A stretch of 48,672 nucleotides of DNA from Candidatus Methanoperedens sp. (GTDB taxonomy: Archaea > Halobacteriota > Methanosarcinia > Methanosarcinales > Methanoperedenaceae): NCBI GenBank assembly GCA_028715885.1, contig JAQUQX010000011.1, positions 1-48,672 of the forward strand, written 5' to 3'. The notes below the pieces were generated by a model, which ran no database searches, was not told the origin of the DNA, and was given only the letters and a program-made list of their open reading frames with translations. Of the stretch, positions 1 to 8,314 are shown piece after piece. A program made the translations under genes and the position numbers. Each line of letters starts with the position of its first letter. Positions within the stretch are counted from its first letter, which is position 1.

Positions 1-515
1 GGTATCTCGCTGACGGGCTGCATGGGGATTTGCAGCAGAGGCAAAGAGACGCTGTCATGTCTAAATTCAGAAGGAGGGAGATTGAGATTTTAGTGGCAAC
101 CGATGTGGCGGCGCGGGGAATCGATGTAGGGGATATCGAGGCTGTGTTCAACTATGATATACCTGCGGATGATGAATATTATTTACACAGGATTGGAAGA
201 ACTGCAAGAGCCGGAAAAGCGGGGCAGGCATTTACCTTTGTGACAGGCAGGGAGGTATACAGGATAAGGCAGATACAGCAATTCACAAAGACGAAAATCA
301 TAGCCCAGAAAGTTCCTTCTGTCAGTGATGTGGAAGATATCAGGACAAACCTGCTTTTAGAAAAAGTTAAAGGGACTGTTGATGCAGGACATCTGGGAGA
401 ATATAGTAACCTGGTTGAAAAACTTACCCAGGAAGATTATACTTCTTTAGAAGTGGCTGCTGCTTTGTTAAAGATGGTGATGGGTGAAGGGAGCGCAAAA
501 GAAGTAAAAAAATAG
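1..515 (+). CDS. DEAD-box RNA helicase, C-terminal part (5' end outside window)
   Basis: The open frame enters from the left edge (first complete codon at 3) and ends at a TAG at 513-515. It encodes the end of the second RecA-like domain of a DEAD-box ATP-dependent RNA helicase. The visible motifs are GDLQQRQRD (motif IV region), VATDVAARGIDV (motif V) and HRIGRTARAG (motif VI, arginine finger). A short helical tail of about 80 residues follows, ending in a lysine-rich stretch. Proteins of this class unwind short RNA duplexes in ribosome assembly or mRNA turnover. The Q motif and Walker A lie outside the window, so the subfamily cannot be named. A start at 30 would be internal to motif IV and is not real. 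Confidence 0.93.
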   Translation, partial: YLADGLHGDLQQRQRDAVMSKFRRREIEILVATDVAARGIDVGDIEAVFNYDIPADDEYYLHRIGRTARAGKAGQAFTFVTGREVYRIRQIQQFTKTKIIAQKVPSVSDVEDIRTNLLLEKVKGTVDAGHLGEYSNLVEKLTQEDYTSLEVAAALLKMVMGEGSAKEVKK

Positions 516-547
516 AGCGTTGTTTATCGGCTCTCCGTTCACAGGGA

Positions 548-1261
548 TTATTTATTTGAAATATTTCTATCACATTCCTTATTAAAACTGCAACCTCTGC
601 ATTTTCCTGGTTTATCGTTTGATTTATATTCTTCTTCTAATGAAATCAATCTGTGAATATGATTAATTGTTCCAATTATCTTGTTTTCAGCGTTTTCATC
701 AAATATCTCGTTCCAATAAATATCATTAGACCCCCGTTTTCGTAAAGCTGCATATATTGGTCTTGTATCTTGAAATTCTTCAATCATTTTTTCTTTTAAT
801 GCTAAACAGTATCCATAGACTTGATTTTTATCCGTTTCCCATGGTTCATTTGTACCTAGAGGATATTTTTTTGGACCTGGTTTATCATCTACTACAATGA
901 ACTTATCTGGATAAAAACTAATATTATCCGCTCTCCCTATGATACCATACTTTAAGCTTCTAAAAGGGAACTCTTGAGATAGCAGGGGTTTGATTTTAGA
1001 TTTTTCTACTATATTTTCAAATGTAGATAGCATAGATCTTTTCCTAAAATCTGCATAGGATTTTTCATGGATTTGTTTTCCTTCTATCCTTTCTTTTGTT
1101 TTTTCAGGTTTGATTCTTTTTTCTAATTGCAGATAAATTTTATATTCGCAAAAAGCTTGGTCATGTAGCCACCAGATCGAAAACATAACTTTGTTCTTAT
1201 ATATCCATAAGCCAGGCCGATCAGGATGTTCAATTGGCTTTTCAGTAATTAGACTGCTCAT
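548..1261 (-). CDS. Cas4-like PD-(D/E)XK nuclease with Fe-S cysteines, no CRISPR locus nearby
   Basis: This 237-residue protein has the Cas4/RecB-type exonuclease layout. A single N-terminal Cys (C38) is followed by an H in a GxxxH-like element (H65), an acidic residue in GRADN (D112), VVDDKPG (D125/D126 and K127, the D-x-K core) and QVYGYCLAL (Q147, motif QxxxY). Three C-terminal cysteines (C221, C224, C230) with C38 can ligate a [4Fe-4S] cluster. In the family these enzymes are 5' to 3' DNA exonucleases, either CRISPR adaptation proteins or stand-alone repair factors. No repeats, cas1 or cas2 are seen here, so a stand-alone or mobile-element role is more likely. The gene is more AT-rich than its neighbours, which hints at transfer. 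It is convergent with the upstream helicase. Confidence 0.78.
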   Translation of the reverse strand: MSSLITEKPIEHPDRPGLWIYKNKVMFSIWWLHDQAFCEYKIYLQLEKRIKPEKTKERIEGKQIHEKSYADFRKRSMLSTFENIVEKSKIKPLLSQEFPFRSLKYGIIGRADNISFYPDKFIVVDDKPGPKKYPLGTNEPWETDKNQVYGYCLALKEKMIEEFQDTRPIYAALRKRGSNDIYWNEIFDENAENKIIGTINHIHRLISLEEEYKSNDKPGKCRGCSFNKECDRNISNK

Positions 1262-1372
1262 AATTTATTTATCCTCTTTAATCAGCCTATTTTTCATCCG
1301 TAAATAGTTTATCATCAAAACGATTTTTTTTATTCTAATGCAACTCATTACTATTCCTTTTTTTTGTTAGCA

Positions 1373-1894
1373 TCAGCCATGATGCCCCGGATTTGAGCGA
1401 AGCGAAATACGAGGTCGTGACTTTTTCAATCTCCTCGCCCTCTCCATAATATTCTCCCAGTGCTTGCCCTGCCAGTAAACCTGCCCGCAATTATCGCAGA
1501 GCCAGAACTCAGTTCCCTCCCCCAGCCTGTCAGGATAAACATAATCCTTCGCCCTGACAATTTCCATCTCTTCGGGTTTAATTTTCCTGATAACCGAGTT
1601 GCAAAGAGTGCACCTGTCCAGTTGCGGTTCGATTGAAATCCCGAATTCTTTCTGCATCTCCCTTAGCTGTTCCATGATTTCAGACGATTGGACAAGATAC
1701 GTCCTTATCCCTCTTTTCACTGCTTTCCTGACAAGCACCCTGTCCCTTGAAACAAGTATCCTACCTTCTTTTTCAGCCAGCGCCAGCAGTGTATCGTCCT
1801 CGTTCTCCTGCCTCTTTATCTCAAGGGTATCATACCCGAAAAGACGAAGCCACCGCGAAAGTTTGCCGAGCATCCTGTCAGCGATGAATTTCAT
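1373..1894 (-). CDS. Mut7-C family RNase (PIN-like fold plus zinc ribbon)
   Basis: A 173-residue Mut7-C (DUF82, COG1656) protein. The N-terminus MKFIADRMLGKLSRWLR with D6, and VSRD with D51, are the signature acidic positions of the PIN-like nuclease fold. C95/C98 and C133/C136 form a zinc ribbon. The family is predicted to be a ribonuclease; the name comes from the C-terminal domain of C. elegans Mut-7. It is the last gene of a minus-strand run, 11 bases after the MFS transporter stop, and is probably cotranscribed with moaB and that transporter, which is not an obvious functional link. The C-terminal tail is rich in Arg and Ser and looks disordered. The substrate is unknown. Confidence 0.85.
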   Translation of the reverse strand: MKFIADRMLGKLSRWLRLFGYDTLEIKRQENEDDTLLALAEKEGRILVSRDRVLVRKAVKRGIRTYLVQSSEIMEQLREMQKEFGISIEPQLDRCTLCNSVIRKIKPEEMEIVRAKDYVYPDRLGEGTEFWLCDNCGQVYWQGKHWENIMERARRLKKSRPRISLRSNPGHHG

Positions 1895-1905
1895 GAGGTG
1901 TATCT

Positions 1906-3288
1906 TTATTGTAAATGTCCCGATTCATCCTTTCTTTTGCTGCGAACAAGCGATATAAGCACGGCGATACCGCAGATAATAGAAGAAACAATATACGTAT
2001 CCCGAAAAGCGGGTAAGAATGAACTTTCAACATTTCCATAAAAAACATACCTGTTGGAAAATACAGCCCCTGAAACCGCAACGCCAATAACCATCCCCAT
2101 GTTCCTCATCGTCCCCAGGGTGCCTGCAGCTATACCGAGCTGCTCTTTCGGGAGCGACCCCATTATTATGCTGTTATTCGGCGCCTGGAAAAGCCCCATG
2201 CCAAGACCGAGAAGCGAAAGCCGAAGAGCGACATCGATGAAACCTGAGTCTGGAGATAAGAAACCAAGTGAAAATATGGCTATGCTTGAAATAGCTACGC
2301 CTATTGAACTGAGTATATACGAGTTCGTCCTGTCGGATAGCCACCCGCTGACTGGAGACACAACTGACATAACCAGAGGTACAGCCATAAAAATAATCCC
2401 TACCTTCTGCGGTGAATATCCAAGCTCATTTTGGAGGAAAAATGGCATTAGAAGTATGACGGTGAACATGGCGATAAAACTTATAAAAGCGCTTATATTG
2501 GCTGCTGCAAACGGTAAATTCCTGAAATGCCGCAGTTCCATAACAGGCTGTTTCACATTAGTTTCAACTTTGATAAATAAGATAAAAAATACCATCGATG
2601 AAATAAATAGAAGAGTAATATAATTTGAGCGCCAGCCGAATTCCTGTCCCTCACTCAGTGCCAGAAGCAATGAAATAAGGCTGATAAACAGCGTGAGCGC
2701 GCCCGGTATATCGAAGGTTTGTCCTGATGTGGTTTCGTCTTTCCTGAGCACGGTTAACGCCATTGCAGTACCGAAAATCCCGACAGGGATATTGATATAA
2801 AAAATAGACTGCCATCCCACGTTCTCGATTAAAAACCCGCCAACGACAGGTCCGGTCATAGAACCTATAGCAACCACTGTCCCGATTAAACCCATCGCTT
2901 TGCCCCTTTCTCTTGGAGGAAATGCATGTGTGATTATTGCTATACCGGTCGCCATCAGCATAGCTGCGCCTATGCCCTGCACCACCCTGTAGAGTATCAA
3001 CTGGTTTTCGCTTGTTGAGATGGCGCACAAGCCTGAACTTATGGTGAAAATCGCAAGTCCCCCGGCGAATATCGTTTTTCTTCCTATCATATCCGAAATC
3101 CTGCCAAGACTCAAAAGAAGGCTTGTGATGGTCAAAAGATATGCCATCACCACCCATTCGATAGTGGTTATATCCGTTTTGAAGTATTCCGTGAGCGTTG
3201 GAAGAGCCACATTCACGATGCTTCCGTCAAGCGTAGCCATGAAGATGCCTATCCAGACTGTGAACATCGCCTTCCACTTGTATTCCAT
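1906..3288 (-). CDS. MFS drug:H+ antiporter, DHA2 (EmrB/QacA) family
   Basis: This is a 460-residue polytopic membrane protein with about 14 hydrophobic segments, the DHA2 topology. FMATLDGSIVNVALPTL in the first membrane helix and GRISDMIGRKTIF after it (loop 2-3, motif A) are typical of EmrB/QacA transporters. So is GPVVGGFLIENVGWQSIFYI (motif C in helix 5 and the following loop). Such proteins export hydrophobic drugs or organic anions against protons. The start ATG directly follows the moaB stop with no gap, so the two are cotranscribed. The C-terminus ends in a basic cytoplasmic tail. The substrate cannot be deduced. Confidence 0.93.
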   Translation of the reverse strand: MEYKWKAMFTVWIGIFMATLDGSIVNVALPTLTEYFKTDITTIEWVVMAYLLTITSLLLSLGRISDMIGRKTIFAGGLAIFTISSGLCAISTSENQLILYRVVQGIGAAMLMATGIAIITHAFPPRERGKAMGLIGTVVAIGSMTGPVVGGFLIENVGWQSIFYINIPVGIFGTAMALTVLRKDETTSGQTFDIPGALTLFISLISLLLALSEGQEFGWRSNYITLLFISSMVFFILFIKVETNVKQPVMELRHFRNLPFAAANISAFISFIAMFTVILLMPFFLQNELGYSPQKVGIIFMAVPLVMSVVSPVSGWLSDRTNSYILSSIGVAISSIAIFSLGFLSPDSGFIDVALRLSLLGLGMGLFQAPNNSIIMGSLPKEQLGIAAGTLGTMRNMGMVIGVAVSGAVFSNRYVFYGNVESSFLPAFRDTYIVSSIICGIAVLISLVRSKRKDESGHLQ

Positions 3289-3843
3289 TTACTGACCCTT
3301 CACATGTTTGAGTATATGCCCCATCTCAGGCAGTATAAGTTCAAGCGCCAGTTTTACCGCATTTGGCGAGCCGGGAAGGCAGAATATGATTTTCTGGCGC
3401 GCCACTCCTGCAATCGCTCTTGTAAGGAGGATAGAGTTTCCGACCTGTTCTATACTCTTATTCCTGAACAACTCCCCGAAGCCGGGCATCTCTTTTTCAA
3501 TGTACGGAGCCACTGCTTCGATGGTGACATCTGTGGGTGAGAGCCCCGTCCCGCCGCTTGATATTATCACATCAGCCTCTGTATAATACAGGCATTTCTT
3601 GAAGGCTTCCCTGATCATTTCCATATCATCCGGGATTAATTCGTAATGTACAATCTTGCTGCCCTGCACCTGTACCATTCCCCAGATGAGCTTTCCTGAA
3701 GCGTCCTCGGCGCGCTCGGGGCGGTCTGTTTTCCCGTATTTTTCGTATCGCGATGTGCTTATCGTGAGTATTGCACATTTGAACGAGTTATGCGCATTTT
3801 CCTTATGAAGCAGCGATGTGTCCATGAAATGTCTTATATGCAA
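3289..3843 (-). CDS. moaB: molybdenum cofactor biosynthesis protein B (MoaB/Mog family)
   Basis: This MoaB/Mog-family protein has up to 184 residues. The signature SSGGTGLSPTDVT is present, as are PGFGELFR and CLPGSPNAVKLALE near the end. Members adenylylate molybdopterin before metal insertion. In archaea the protein serves tungsten- and molybdenum-pterin enzymes such as formylmethanofuran dehydrogenase. An internal ATG at 3825 (MDTSLLHK) may be the true start, since the first six residues add nothing conserved. The gene is first in a run with the MFS transporter and the Mut7-C RNase. Confidence 0.9.
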   Translation of the reverse strand: MHIRHFMDTSLLHKENAHNSFKCAILTISTSRYEKYGKTDRPERAEDASGKLIWGMVQVQGSKIVHYELIPDDMEMIREAFKKCLYYTEADVIISSGGTGLSPTDVTIEAVAPYIEKEMPGFGELFRNKSIEQVGNSILLTRAIAGVARQKIIFCLPGSPNAVKLALELILPEMGHILKHVKGQ

Positions 3844-3979
3844 AAGGATATATGAAGAATTCTGTTATATCCTGACAGTCTGCCTGTGTTTTGCCGGTTA
3901 ATCAGGCAAATTTTGCCTTAACTTATAAAATTTTGTCAATATCTCAATGATTAATATCTATAAAAACATACTAACCATT

Positions 3980-4849
3980 ATGTCAAAACAGAAAGACAGG
4001 CATGTAATGGAAGCACTCGGCAAGACCCGTGTAGTAGTCGAGAGCGGAAAAGTCGTTGAAGTAGGGGAACCGCAGACCGAATACTGCCCCATATTCGATA
4101 AAGTTCGCGGCATAAAGAAATTCACATCAAAAACCGCAAAGGAAAATATCGAATTCAGGATTAAGGACTTCGGTTTGTTCACAGAAGACAGGGCCATTGA
4201 GATGGAGATTTTCGTAGGATTCGGAGCAAGCGAGACCTTCATGACAGGACTGCGCCGCGGGCTTATTGATACAAGCGTGACGGCATGTGACGGCGCGGGC
4301 ACGGTGATTACCAGCAATCCGAAGCTGGCGCAGGGTATGGGTTCCCGCATCTCAGGGCTTAGCGAAACCACACCGATACCCAAACTCATCCGGCGCATTG
4401 AAGAAGTGAACGGCATCGTGCTTGACCCCGAAACTGCTGCGCTTGACCAAGTTGCTGGCGTGAAAAAAGCCATCGGGCTTGGGTATAAAAAAATCGGCGT
4501 TTCTGTCACGAATGCAAAAGACATGCGGCAAATCCGCGAGCTTGAGCGGAAAAACAAAGTACAGGTCATTGGCTTTGGCGTGCATACCACAGGCATGCCT
4601 GAGGATGAGGCAAAGGAATTCATAGACCTTGTGGATATGACCACAGGATGCACATCAAAATGGATTCGCGGCTGCATTGCGGGCAAGACCATAGCGCAGT
4701 TCGGTACAGCAATACCCATATTTGCAATCACACAGTGCGGGAAAGAGATGCTGCTTGAGAGAGCCAAAGAGGTTACAGCCCCAATCCTGATAGATACGAC
4801 GGAACTGCCTGTGCAGCCCGATGAAAAGCAGCCAAGACCGCTTATCTAA
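3980..4849 (+). CDS. methanogenesis marker protein 8 (DUF2099)
   Basis: About 289 residues from the ATG at 3980 (MSKQKDRHVM). An in-frame ATG at 3947 would add 11 poorly conserved residues. The sequence matches the methanogenesis marker 8 family: early YCPIFDKVRG, FGASETFMTGLRRGLID, a cysteine in TACDGAGTVI, and TTGCTSKWIRGCIA near the C-terminus with two cysteines. The family is nearly restricted to methanogens and methane-oxidising archaea and its function is not established; Mcr assembly or modification is a common suggestion. A TATA-like CTTATAAAATTT at about 3920-3931 lies the right distance upstream for a transcript starting near 3950, which favours the later start. Confidence 0.9.
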   Translation: MSKQKDRHVMEALGKTRVVVESGKVVEVGEPQTEYCPIFDKVRGIKKFTSKTAKENIEFRIKDFGLFTEDRAIEMEIFVGFGASETFMTGLRRGLIDTSVTACDGAGTVITSNPKLAQGMGSRISGLSETTPIPKLIRRIEEVNGIVLDPETAALDQVAGVKKAIGLGYKKIGVSVTNAKDMRQIRELERKNKVQVIGFGVHTTGMPEDEAKEFIDLVDMTTGCTSKWIRGCIAGKTIAQFGTAIPIFAITQCGKEMLLERAKEVTAPILIDTTELPVQPDEKQPRPLI

Positions 4850-4877
4850 TTGAAACAGATACCGTAATAACTATTTT

Positions 4878-4894
4878 CTGCCGTATTACGGCAG
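4878..4894. terminator. palindrome CTGCCGTATTACGGCAG, probable hairpin terminator
   Basis: Perfect 8-base arms (CTGCCGTA / TACGGCAG) around a single T lie 29 bases after the marker-8 stop. They are followed by the T-rich CTTTATTTAGTTTAA. A further copy of CCGTAATA at 4862-4869 could pair with TATTACGG, so two alternative hairpins exist. A terminator for the upstream gene is likeliest. An operator for the next gene (start 4930) is also possible. Confidence 0.45.
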
Positions 4895-4929
4895 CTTTAT
4901 TTAGTTTAATATGCGCTCTTTAGAGTGTC

Positions 4930-5355
4930 ATGGAACTCATCAGTTTAATAATTGTTGCTTTAATATCTATTTCTCCGGTGGGGGAGGAATTGATTGCAAT
5001 ACCGGCAGGGGTAGTTATGGGACTGCCTGTTTATATTGTGGCAGCGGTAGCGCTTGTTGCTAACTTCCTGCCAGTTCCATTTATTTTTTTCGTTTTTGAC
5101 CAGGGAAATAAGTATCAGAAAATCCAGAACTGGCTTCGCAAGCGCAGGAACAATAATGTTAAAAAATGGATGGAAAAGTATGGTGTTTTAGGTCTGTTTA
5201 TTTTCACTCCATGGATGGGAGTTTATGCAACTGCCATTACCTGCGAACTCATGGGATTGCAAAGGTCAAGAGTATATGCTGCTGTTGCATCAAGCCTTAC
5301 TTTTTATGCAGTTATTGTTGCATTTCTTATTACCCTCGGGATCAACCTGAGATGA
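4930..5355 (+). CDS. small multidrug export protein family (PF06695/COG2426) membrane protein
   Basis: This 141-residue membrane protein has about four hydrophobic segments. ISPVGEELIAIPAGVVMGLP near the N-terminus and GVLGLFIFTPWMGVYATAI in the middle match the family annotated as small multidrug export protein (Sm_multidrug_ex). A basic amphipathic loop (residues 57-80, KIQNWLRKRRNNN) sits between helices. The annotated transport role is weakly supported experimentally. The P-x-G-E and P-W/L-P elements resemble DedA-like reentrant loops. It is a single gene, convergent with mfnB. Confidence 0.8.
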   Translation: MELISLIIVALISISPVGEELIAIPAGVVMGLPVYIVAAVALVANFLPVPFIFFVFDQGNKYQKIQNWLRKRRNNNVKKWMEKYGVLGLFIFTPWMGVYATAITCELMGLQRSRVYAAVASSLTFYAVIVAFLITLGINLR

Positions 5356-5378
5356 AATTTCATGAATCCCAATAAATA

Positions 5379-6080
5379 TTAAAGGCAAATCTCAGCCTTT
5401 AACCGCTCAACCAGTTCACGTTTGATGACAGAATTCCTGTCCCCGCCGCACACGCAGCCCCTTACCCCGATAATATCGGGCGATATGCGTTTTAATTGGG
5501 GGATATCCTCGAATTTTATCGTGCCTGCAATGGCAGTCATGAGCCCATAGCTTCTTGCGCTTGACACAAACTGCATAAGTTCCTCTTCTGTGAGAAACTC
5601 AAACGTGGAACGCCCGTCCTTGATTCCGGTGTCCATCATGACCACATCGACTCCCACAATGGCGCCTATTTTAGGGAGTTCAAGCGGCGAGATGGAATTG
5701 ATTCGTGCGTAATCCGAATAACATGAAGCCACTACTTTTTTATTTTTGTCATAGCCTTTTACGGCGCGCACGATATTGAGCAGCATATGCATGGCATGTT
5801 CCTTGGTCTGTATATCGTACAATCCCACCTTTATGTACTCAGCCCCCGAAACCGCGGCTCCAAGCGCAGCCAGCGAGGCTGTCCCGGGCTTATAATTGAA
5901 ATCTCCTATGGTGGCGCTAACAGGCACCGAACCCGCCGCTTTTTTCACAGCCCTTATCATCCACGGGAAATTTGCGCCGAGTGAGCCTTCTTTCGGGTTC
6001 TTCACGTCGATAATATCCGCGCCTCCATGCTTGGCGATTTTAGCCTCTTCAACATTTATTGGACTTACGAGCAATTTCAT
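5379..6080 (-). CDS. mfnB: (5-formylfuran-3-yl)methyl phosphate synthase
   Basis: A 233-residue MfnB (DUF556) enzyme that condenses two glyceraldehyde-3-phosphate molecules into 4-(hydroxymethyl)-2-furaldehyde phosphate, the first step of methanofuran biosynthesis. The opening LLVSPINVEEAKIAKHGGAD and DVKNPKEGSLGANFPW are near-diagnostic and contain the Schiff-base lysine region. KVVASCYSDYARI and GVRGCVCGGDRN complete the TIM-barrel signature. The length is normal for the family. The gene is divergent from a HisA-like gene with only 34 bases between starts, so both promoters are compact and the mRNAs are probably nearly leaderless. Confidence 0.95.
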   Translation of the reverse strand: MKLLVSPINVEEAKIAKHGGADIIDVKNPKEGSLGANFPWMIRAVKKAAGSVPVSATIGDFNYKPGTASLAALGAAVSGAEYIKVGLYDIQTKEHAMHMLLNIVRAVKGYDKNKKVVASCYSDYARINSISPLELPKIGAIVGVDVVMMDTGIKDGRSTFEFLTEEELMQFVSSARSYGLMTAIAGTIKFEDIPQLKRISPDIIGVRGCVCGGDRNSVIKRELVERLKAEICL

Positions 6081-6114
6081 AACAATTAAACCAGATAACT
6101 ACTCATATACATTT

Positions 6115-6810
6115 ATGTTTCGAATTGTTTTCGTACTGGACATACTTAATGGTAATGCTGTACATGCGGTCAGGGGAGAGAGGGCAAAGTACCTGCCCGT
6201 AAAGGGCAGCAGGATATGTGAATCATCGTCTCCCATAGATATAATCTCTGCGCTTACGCCTAATGAGGTTTATATAGCCGACCTTGACAGCCTGCAGCAT
6301 ATAGGGAATAATTTTGAGCTGATTAAAAGAATTTCCACAACAACAAGAACAATGGCTGACACTGGCGTTGAAAATATGAACGATGTCGAGAAATGCGCCC
6401 GGATTGCAGATACGGTGATACTGGGTACGGAGACGGCTTCACTTGACCTGATAGAAAATGCAGCCATGCGGTACAGTGGCAGGATTAATGTAAGTATAGA
6501 TATGAAAAACGGCAGGGTGCTGACTAAGGATAGGCGTATGGAAGCAGAGCCGCAAAAACTTGTAAAACTGCTGAATGAATATGACATCGGTGATATTATA
6601 ATCCTGGAATTAAGCAAAGTTGGAACAGGCGCGGGAATTGATGCTGAATTTCTAAGTAATATCGCCGGATTGTCATCCCATACCGTCCTTGTGGGCGGTG
6701 GAATAAGAGATATGGACGATATTAATGCGCTAAAAGAGATAGGGGTGGGCGGCGCGCTTGTGGCGACGGCTGTGCATAAGGGGAAGATACCGGTTGAACT
6801 TATCCGGTAA
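6115..6810 (+). CDS. HisA/HisF-related TIM-barrel protein (COG1411)
   Basis: About 231 residues from the ATG at 6115. The frame runs open further upstream through mfnB, but that part is antisense. Homology is to ProFAR isomerase (HisA): VFVLDILNGNAVHAVRG at the N-terminus (HisA has VDLKNGKAVR), YIADLDSLQ, and phosphate-binding glycine loops LVGGGIRDMDD and GALVATAVHKG near the end. It belongs to the archaeal COG1411 group, which is distinct from true HisA; the histidine operon is absent here. Divergent pairing with mfnB suggests a role in C1-carrier coenzyme synthesis, which is an inference. It overlaps the end of the convergent DUF1284 gene by 11 bases. Confidence 0.85.
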   Translation: MFRIVFVLDILNGNAVHAVRGERAKYLPVKGSRICESSSPIDIISALTPNEVYIADLDSLQHIGNNFELIKRISTTTRTMADTGVENMNDVEKCARIADTVILGTETASLDLIENAAMRYSGRINVSIDMKNGRVLTKDRRMEAEPQKLVKLLNEYDIGDIIILELSKVGTGAGIDAEFLSNIAGLSSHTVLVGGGIRDMDDINALKEIGVGGALVATAVHKGKIPVELIR

Positions 6811-7165
6811 AACAAACTTTCAGGTATCCGCAGTCCTGGCAAAATTGGGCTTTCCACTTGTCCATAATTCCGGGCAATTTAGCGGAAATCATCCTCCAGT
6901 CAATTATCTCGCCGGGTTTTAACCTCAACAGCCTGAGGGCTTCCCTGTCCTGATGCAGGATTTTTTCATCCGTGTAGTCATTATTTGAACATTTATTATC
7001 CTTCAAATATGGGCATCTGGCACAAACATCGTCCGGTCCAGCTACTATTTCCACATTTTCTTTGCTGATGACCGAATAGATATTCTTGATAAAATCCTCC
7101 GAATATCCTTCTCCCCTGAAAAAATTGAGGCAGATAAGATGATGACCCCGGAGTTTTGTTAGCAT
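6800..7165 (-). CDS. DUF1284 Fe-S-type cysteine protein
   Basis: This 121-residue protein opens LRGHHLICLNFFRGEGYSEDF, the DUF1284 (COG3543) signature. Cysteines occur at CARCPYLKDNKCS and CQDCGYLKVC, so an iron-sulfur or zinc centre is likely. The function is unknown in the family. The gene lies nine bases downstream of the repeat-protein gene (7175-8191) and is probably cotranscribed with it. Its 3' end overlaps the convergent HisA-like gene. Confidence 0.82.
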   Translation of the reverse strand: MLTKLRGHHLICLNFFRGEGYSEDFIKNIYSVISKENVEIVAGPDDVCARCPYLKDNKCSNNDYTDEKILHQDREALRLLRLKPGEIIDWRMISAKLPGIMDKWKAQFCQDCGYLKVCFTG

Positions 7166-7174
7166 AAATCCCTC

Positions 7175-8191
7175 TCAAGAATCAAATTGCACATTCTGGG
7201 AGCCGCATTTTCCGCATAAAGCCGAGACAATCAAACCCCTATAGTCCCCGAATACATCCACCACGACACAATAATGCTCCACACCATATTGTTTTTTCAT
7301 CATCTTATCAAGCCACGCTTCTTCTTCCCTAGTCTCAGGGCATCTCGATAAGATAAAATACCTTTCATTGAATCCTTTTTCATTTTCGCATTCCAGGCAC
7401 GCCCTCGGTCCAAAACCTTTCCACGAATCCTCAAGTTTATTTGAGCTTTGAAGCTCATTAAGAGATATTTCCCTTATCTCAATGGGTTTCGCATGGGCAG
7501 TATCTTCTATTTTCTGCGCAGCCACGATAGCTTTTCTTGCCTCATCATGGTTTTTTGCAATAAGGCACTTCTCGGCGCATGCGCGAAGCATCTCTTTATC
7601 CGGGGTTTTATTAGCCAGTTTGTAGGCTTCCAGACCCGGAGTTGTTCGTCCCGCATTGAAACACATGTTGCCGCAGGTAATGAGTTCTTCTTCAGGCGGG
7701 GTCTTATTGGCTAATTTATAGGCTTCCATGCCTGCATGGAATTGCCCTTCCTTAAAGCATATTTTACCGCAGGTAATGAGTTCTTCCTCAGGCGGAGCCT
7801 CTTTGGCAAGAGAGTATGCTTCCAGTCCCTGATTGAGTTTCCCTTTCAGCAGATGCCCCCTTCCAGTCATGACGATTTTATCTTTTGGAAGCGGCATCCC
7901 GGTTATTTTAGAAGCTTCAATAGCAGAATAGATTTGTCCCTTGTCAAGATATTTATTGACATAGAGGATAAGAACATCATTCGGGAGTTCTATTCCGGCA
8001 GATTCTGAGCCTTTTATGGCTTTTGACATCCATCCTTTTTCAAGGTATTTATAAATGTAATTTTTTAGCTCCTCTTTTGATAGCTCTATTCCTGTAGCGT
8101 TAGCGATTTCTATGGCTTCAGGCATCCTGCCGGTTTCAAGGCGCTCTTTAATGTATGAAGAAAATTTTTCCCTGTCTTTTTCATTTTTCAT
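7175..8191 (-). CDS. helical (TPR-like) repeat protein with C-terminal Cys domain
   Basis: A 338-residue protein not recognised as a named family. Residues about 10-220 are tandem helical repeats of about 33 residues. The early ones carry A-I-E-x-A-x-x-x-G-I-x-L-x-x-x-x-L and the later ones G-L-E-A-Y-x-L-A-x-x-x-P-P-E-E-E-L-I-T-C-G. Two adjacent units (G-M-E-A-Y-K-L-A-N-K-T-P and its neighbour) are almost identical, implying recent unit duplication. Residues about 225-338 form a separate domain with CLEC near its start and CGKC near its end, suggesting metal binding. Such repeats usually mediate protein-protein contacts. It is divergent from pncB with 123 bases between. Confidence 0.7.
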   Translation of the reverse strand: MKNEKDREKFSSYIKERLETGRMPEAIEIANATGIELSKEELKNYIYKYLEKGWMSKAIKGSESAGIELPNDVLILYVNKYLDKGQIYSAIEASKITGMPLPKDKIVMTGRGHLLKGKLNQGLEAYSLAKEAPPEEELITCGKICFKEGQFHAGMEAYKLANKTPPEEELITCGNMCFNAGRTTPGLEAYKLANKTPDKEMLRACAEKCLIAKNHDEARKAIVAAQKIEDTAHAKPIEIREISLNELQSSNKLEDSWKGFGPRACLECENEKGFNERYFILSRCPETREEEAWLDKMMKKQYGVEHYCVVVDVFGDYRGLIVSALCGKCGSQNVQFDS

Positions 8192-8314
8192 TTTATCGGG
8201 TAGGTTTTAAGTCTATTCCTGCAACTATATTAGCCCTTTGGGTACTTTTATCATGCGATAAAATGCCGCTTTATTTCAAAACTTTTAATAAAGCAGGCGT
8301 AATAAGCATAGATT

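Noticed and set aside
548-1372. CRISPR locus next to the Cas4-like gene
   Set aside because: No direct repeats of 25-40 bases with spacers and no cas1/cas2-like frames anywhere in the window.
3958-4767. 269-codon minus-strand frame opposite marker protein 8
   Set aside because: Antisense to a well-conserved methanogenesis marker gene; no homology or start signals.
5896-6114. 73-codon N-terminal extension of the HisA-like gene
   Set aside because: It is antisense to the conserved mfnB N-terminus and lacks HisA similarity; ATG 6115 begins the conserved barrel.
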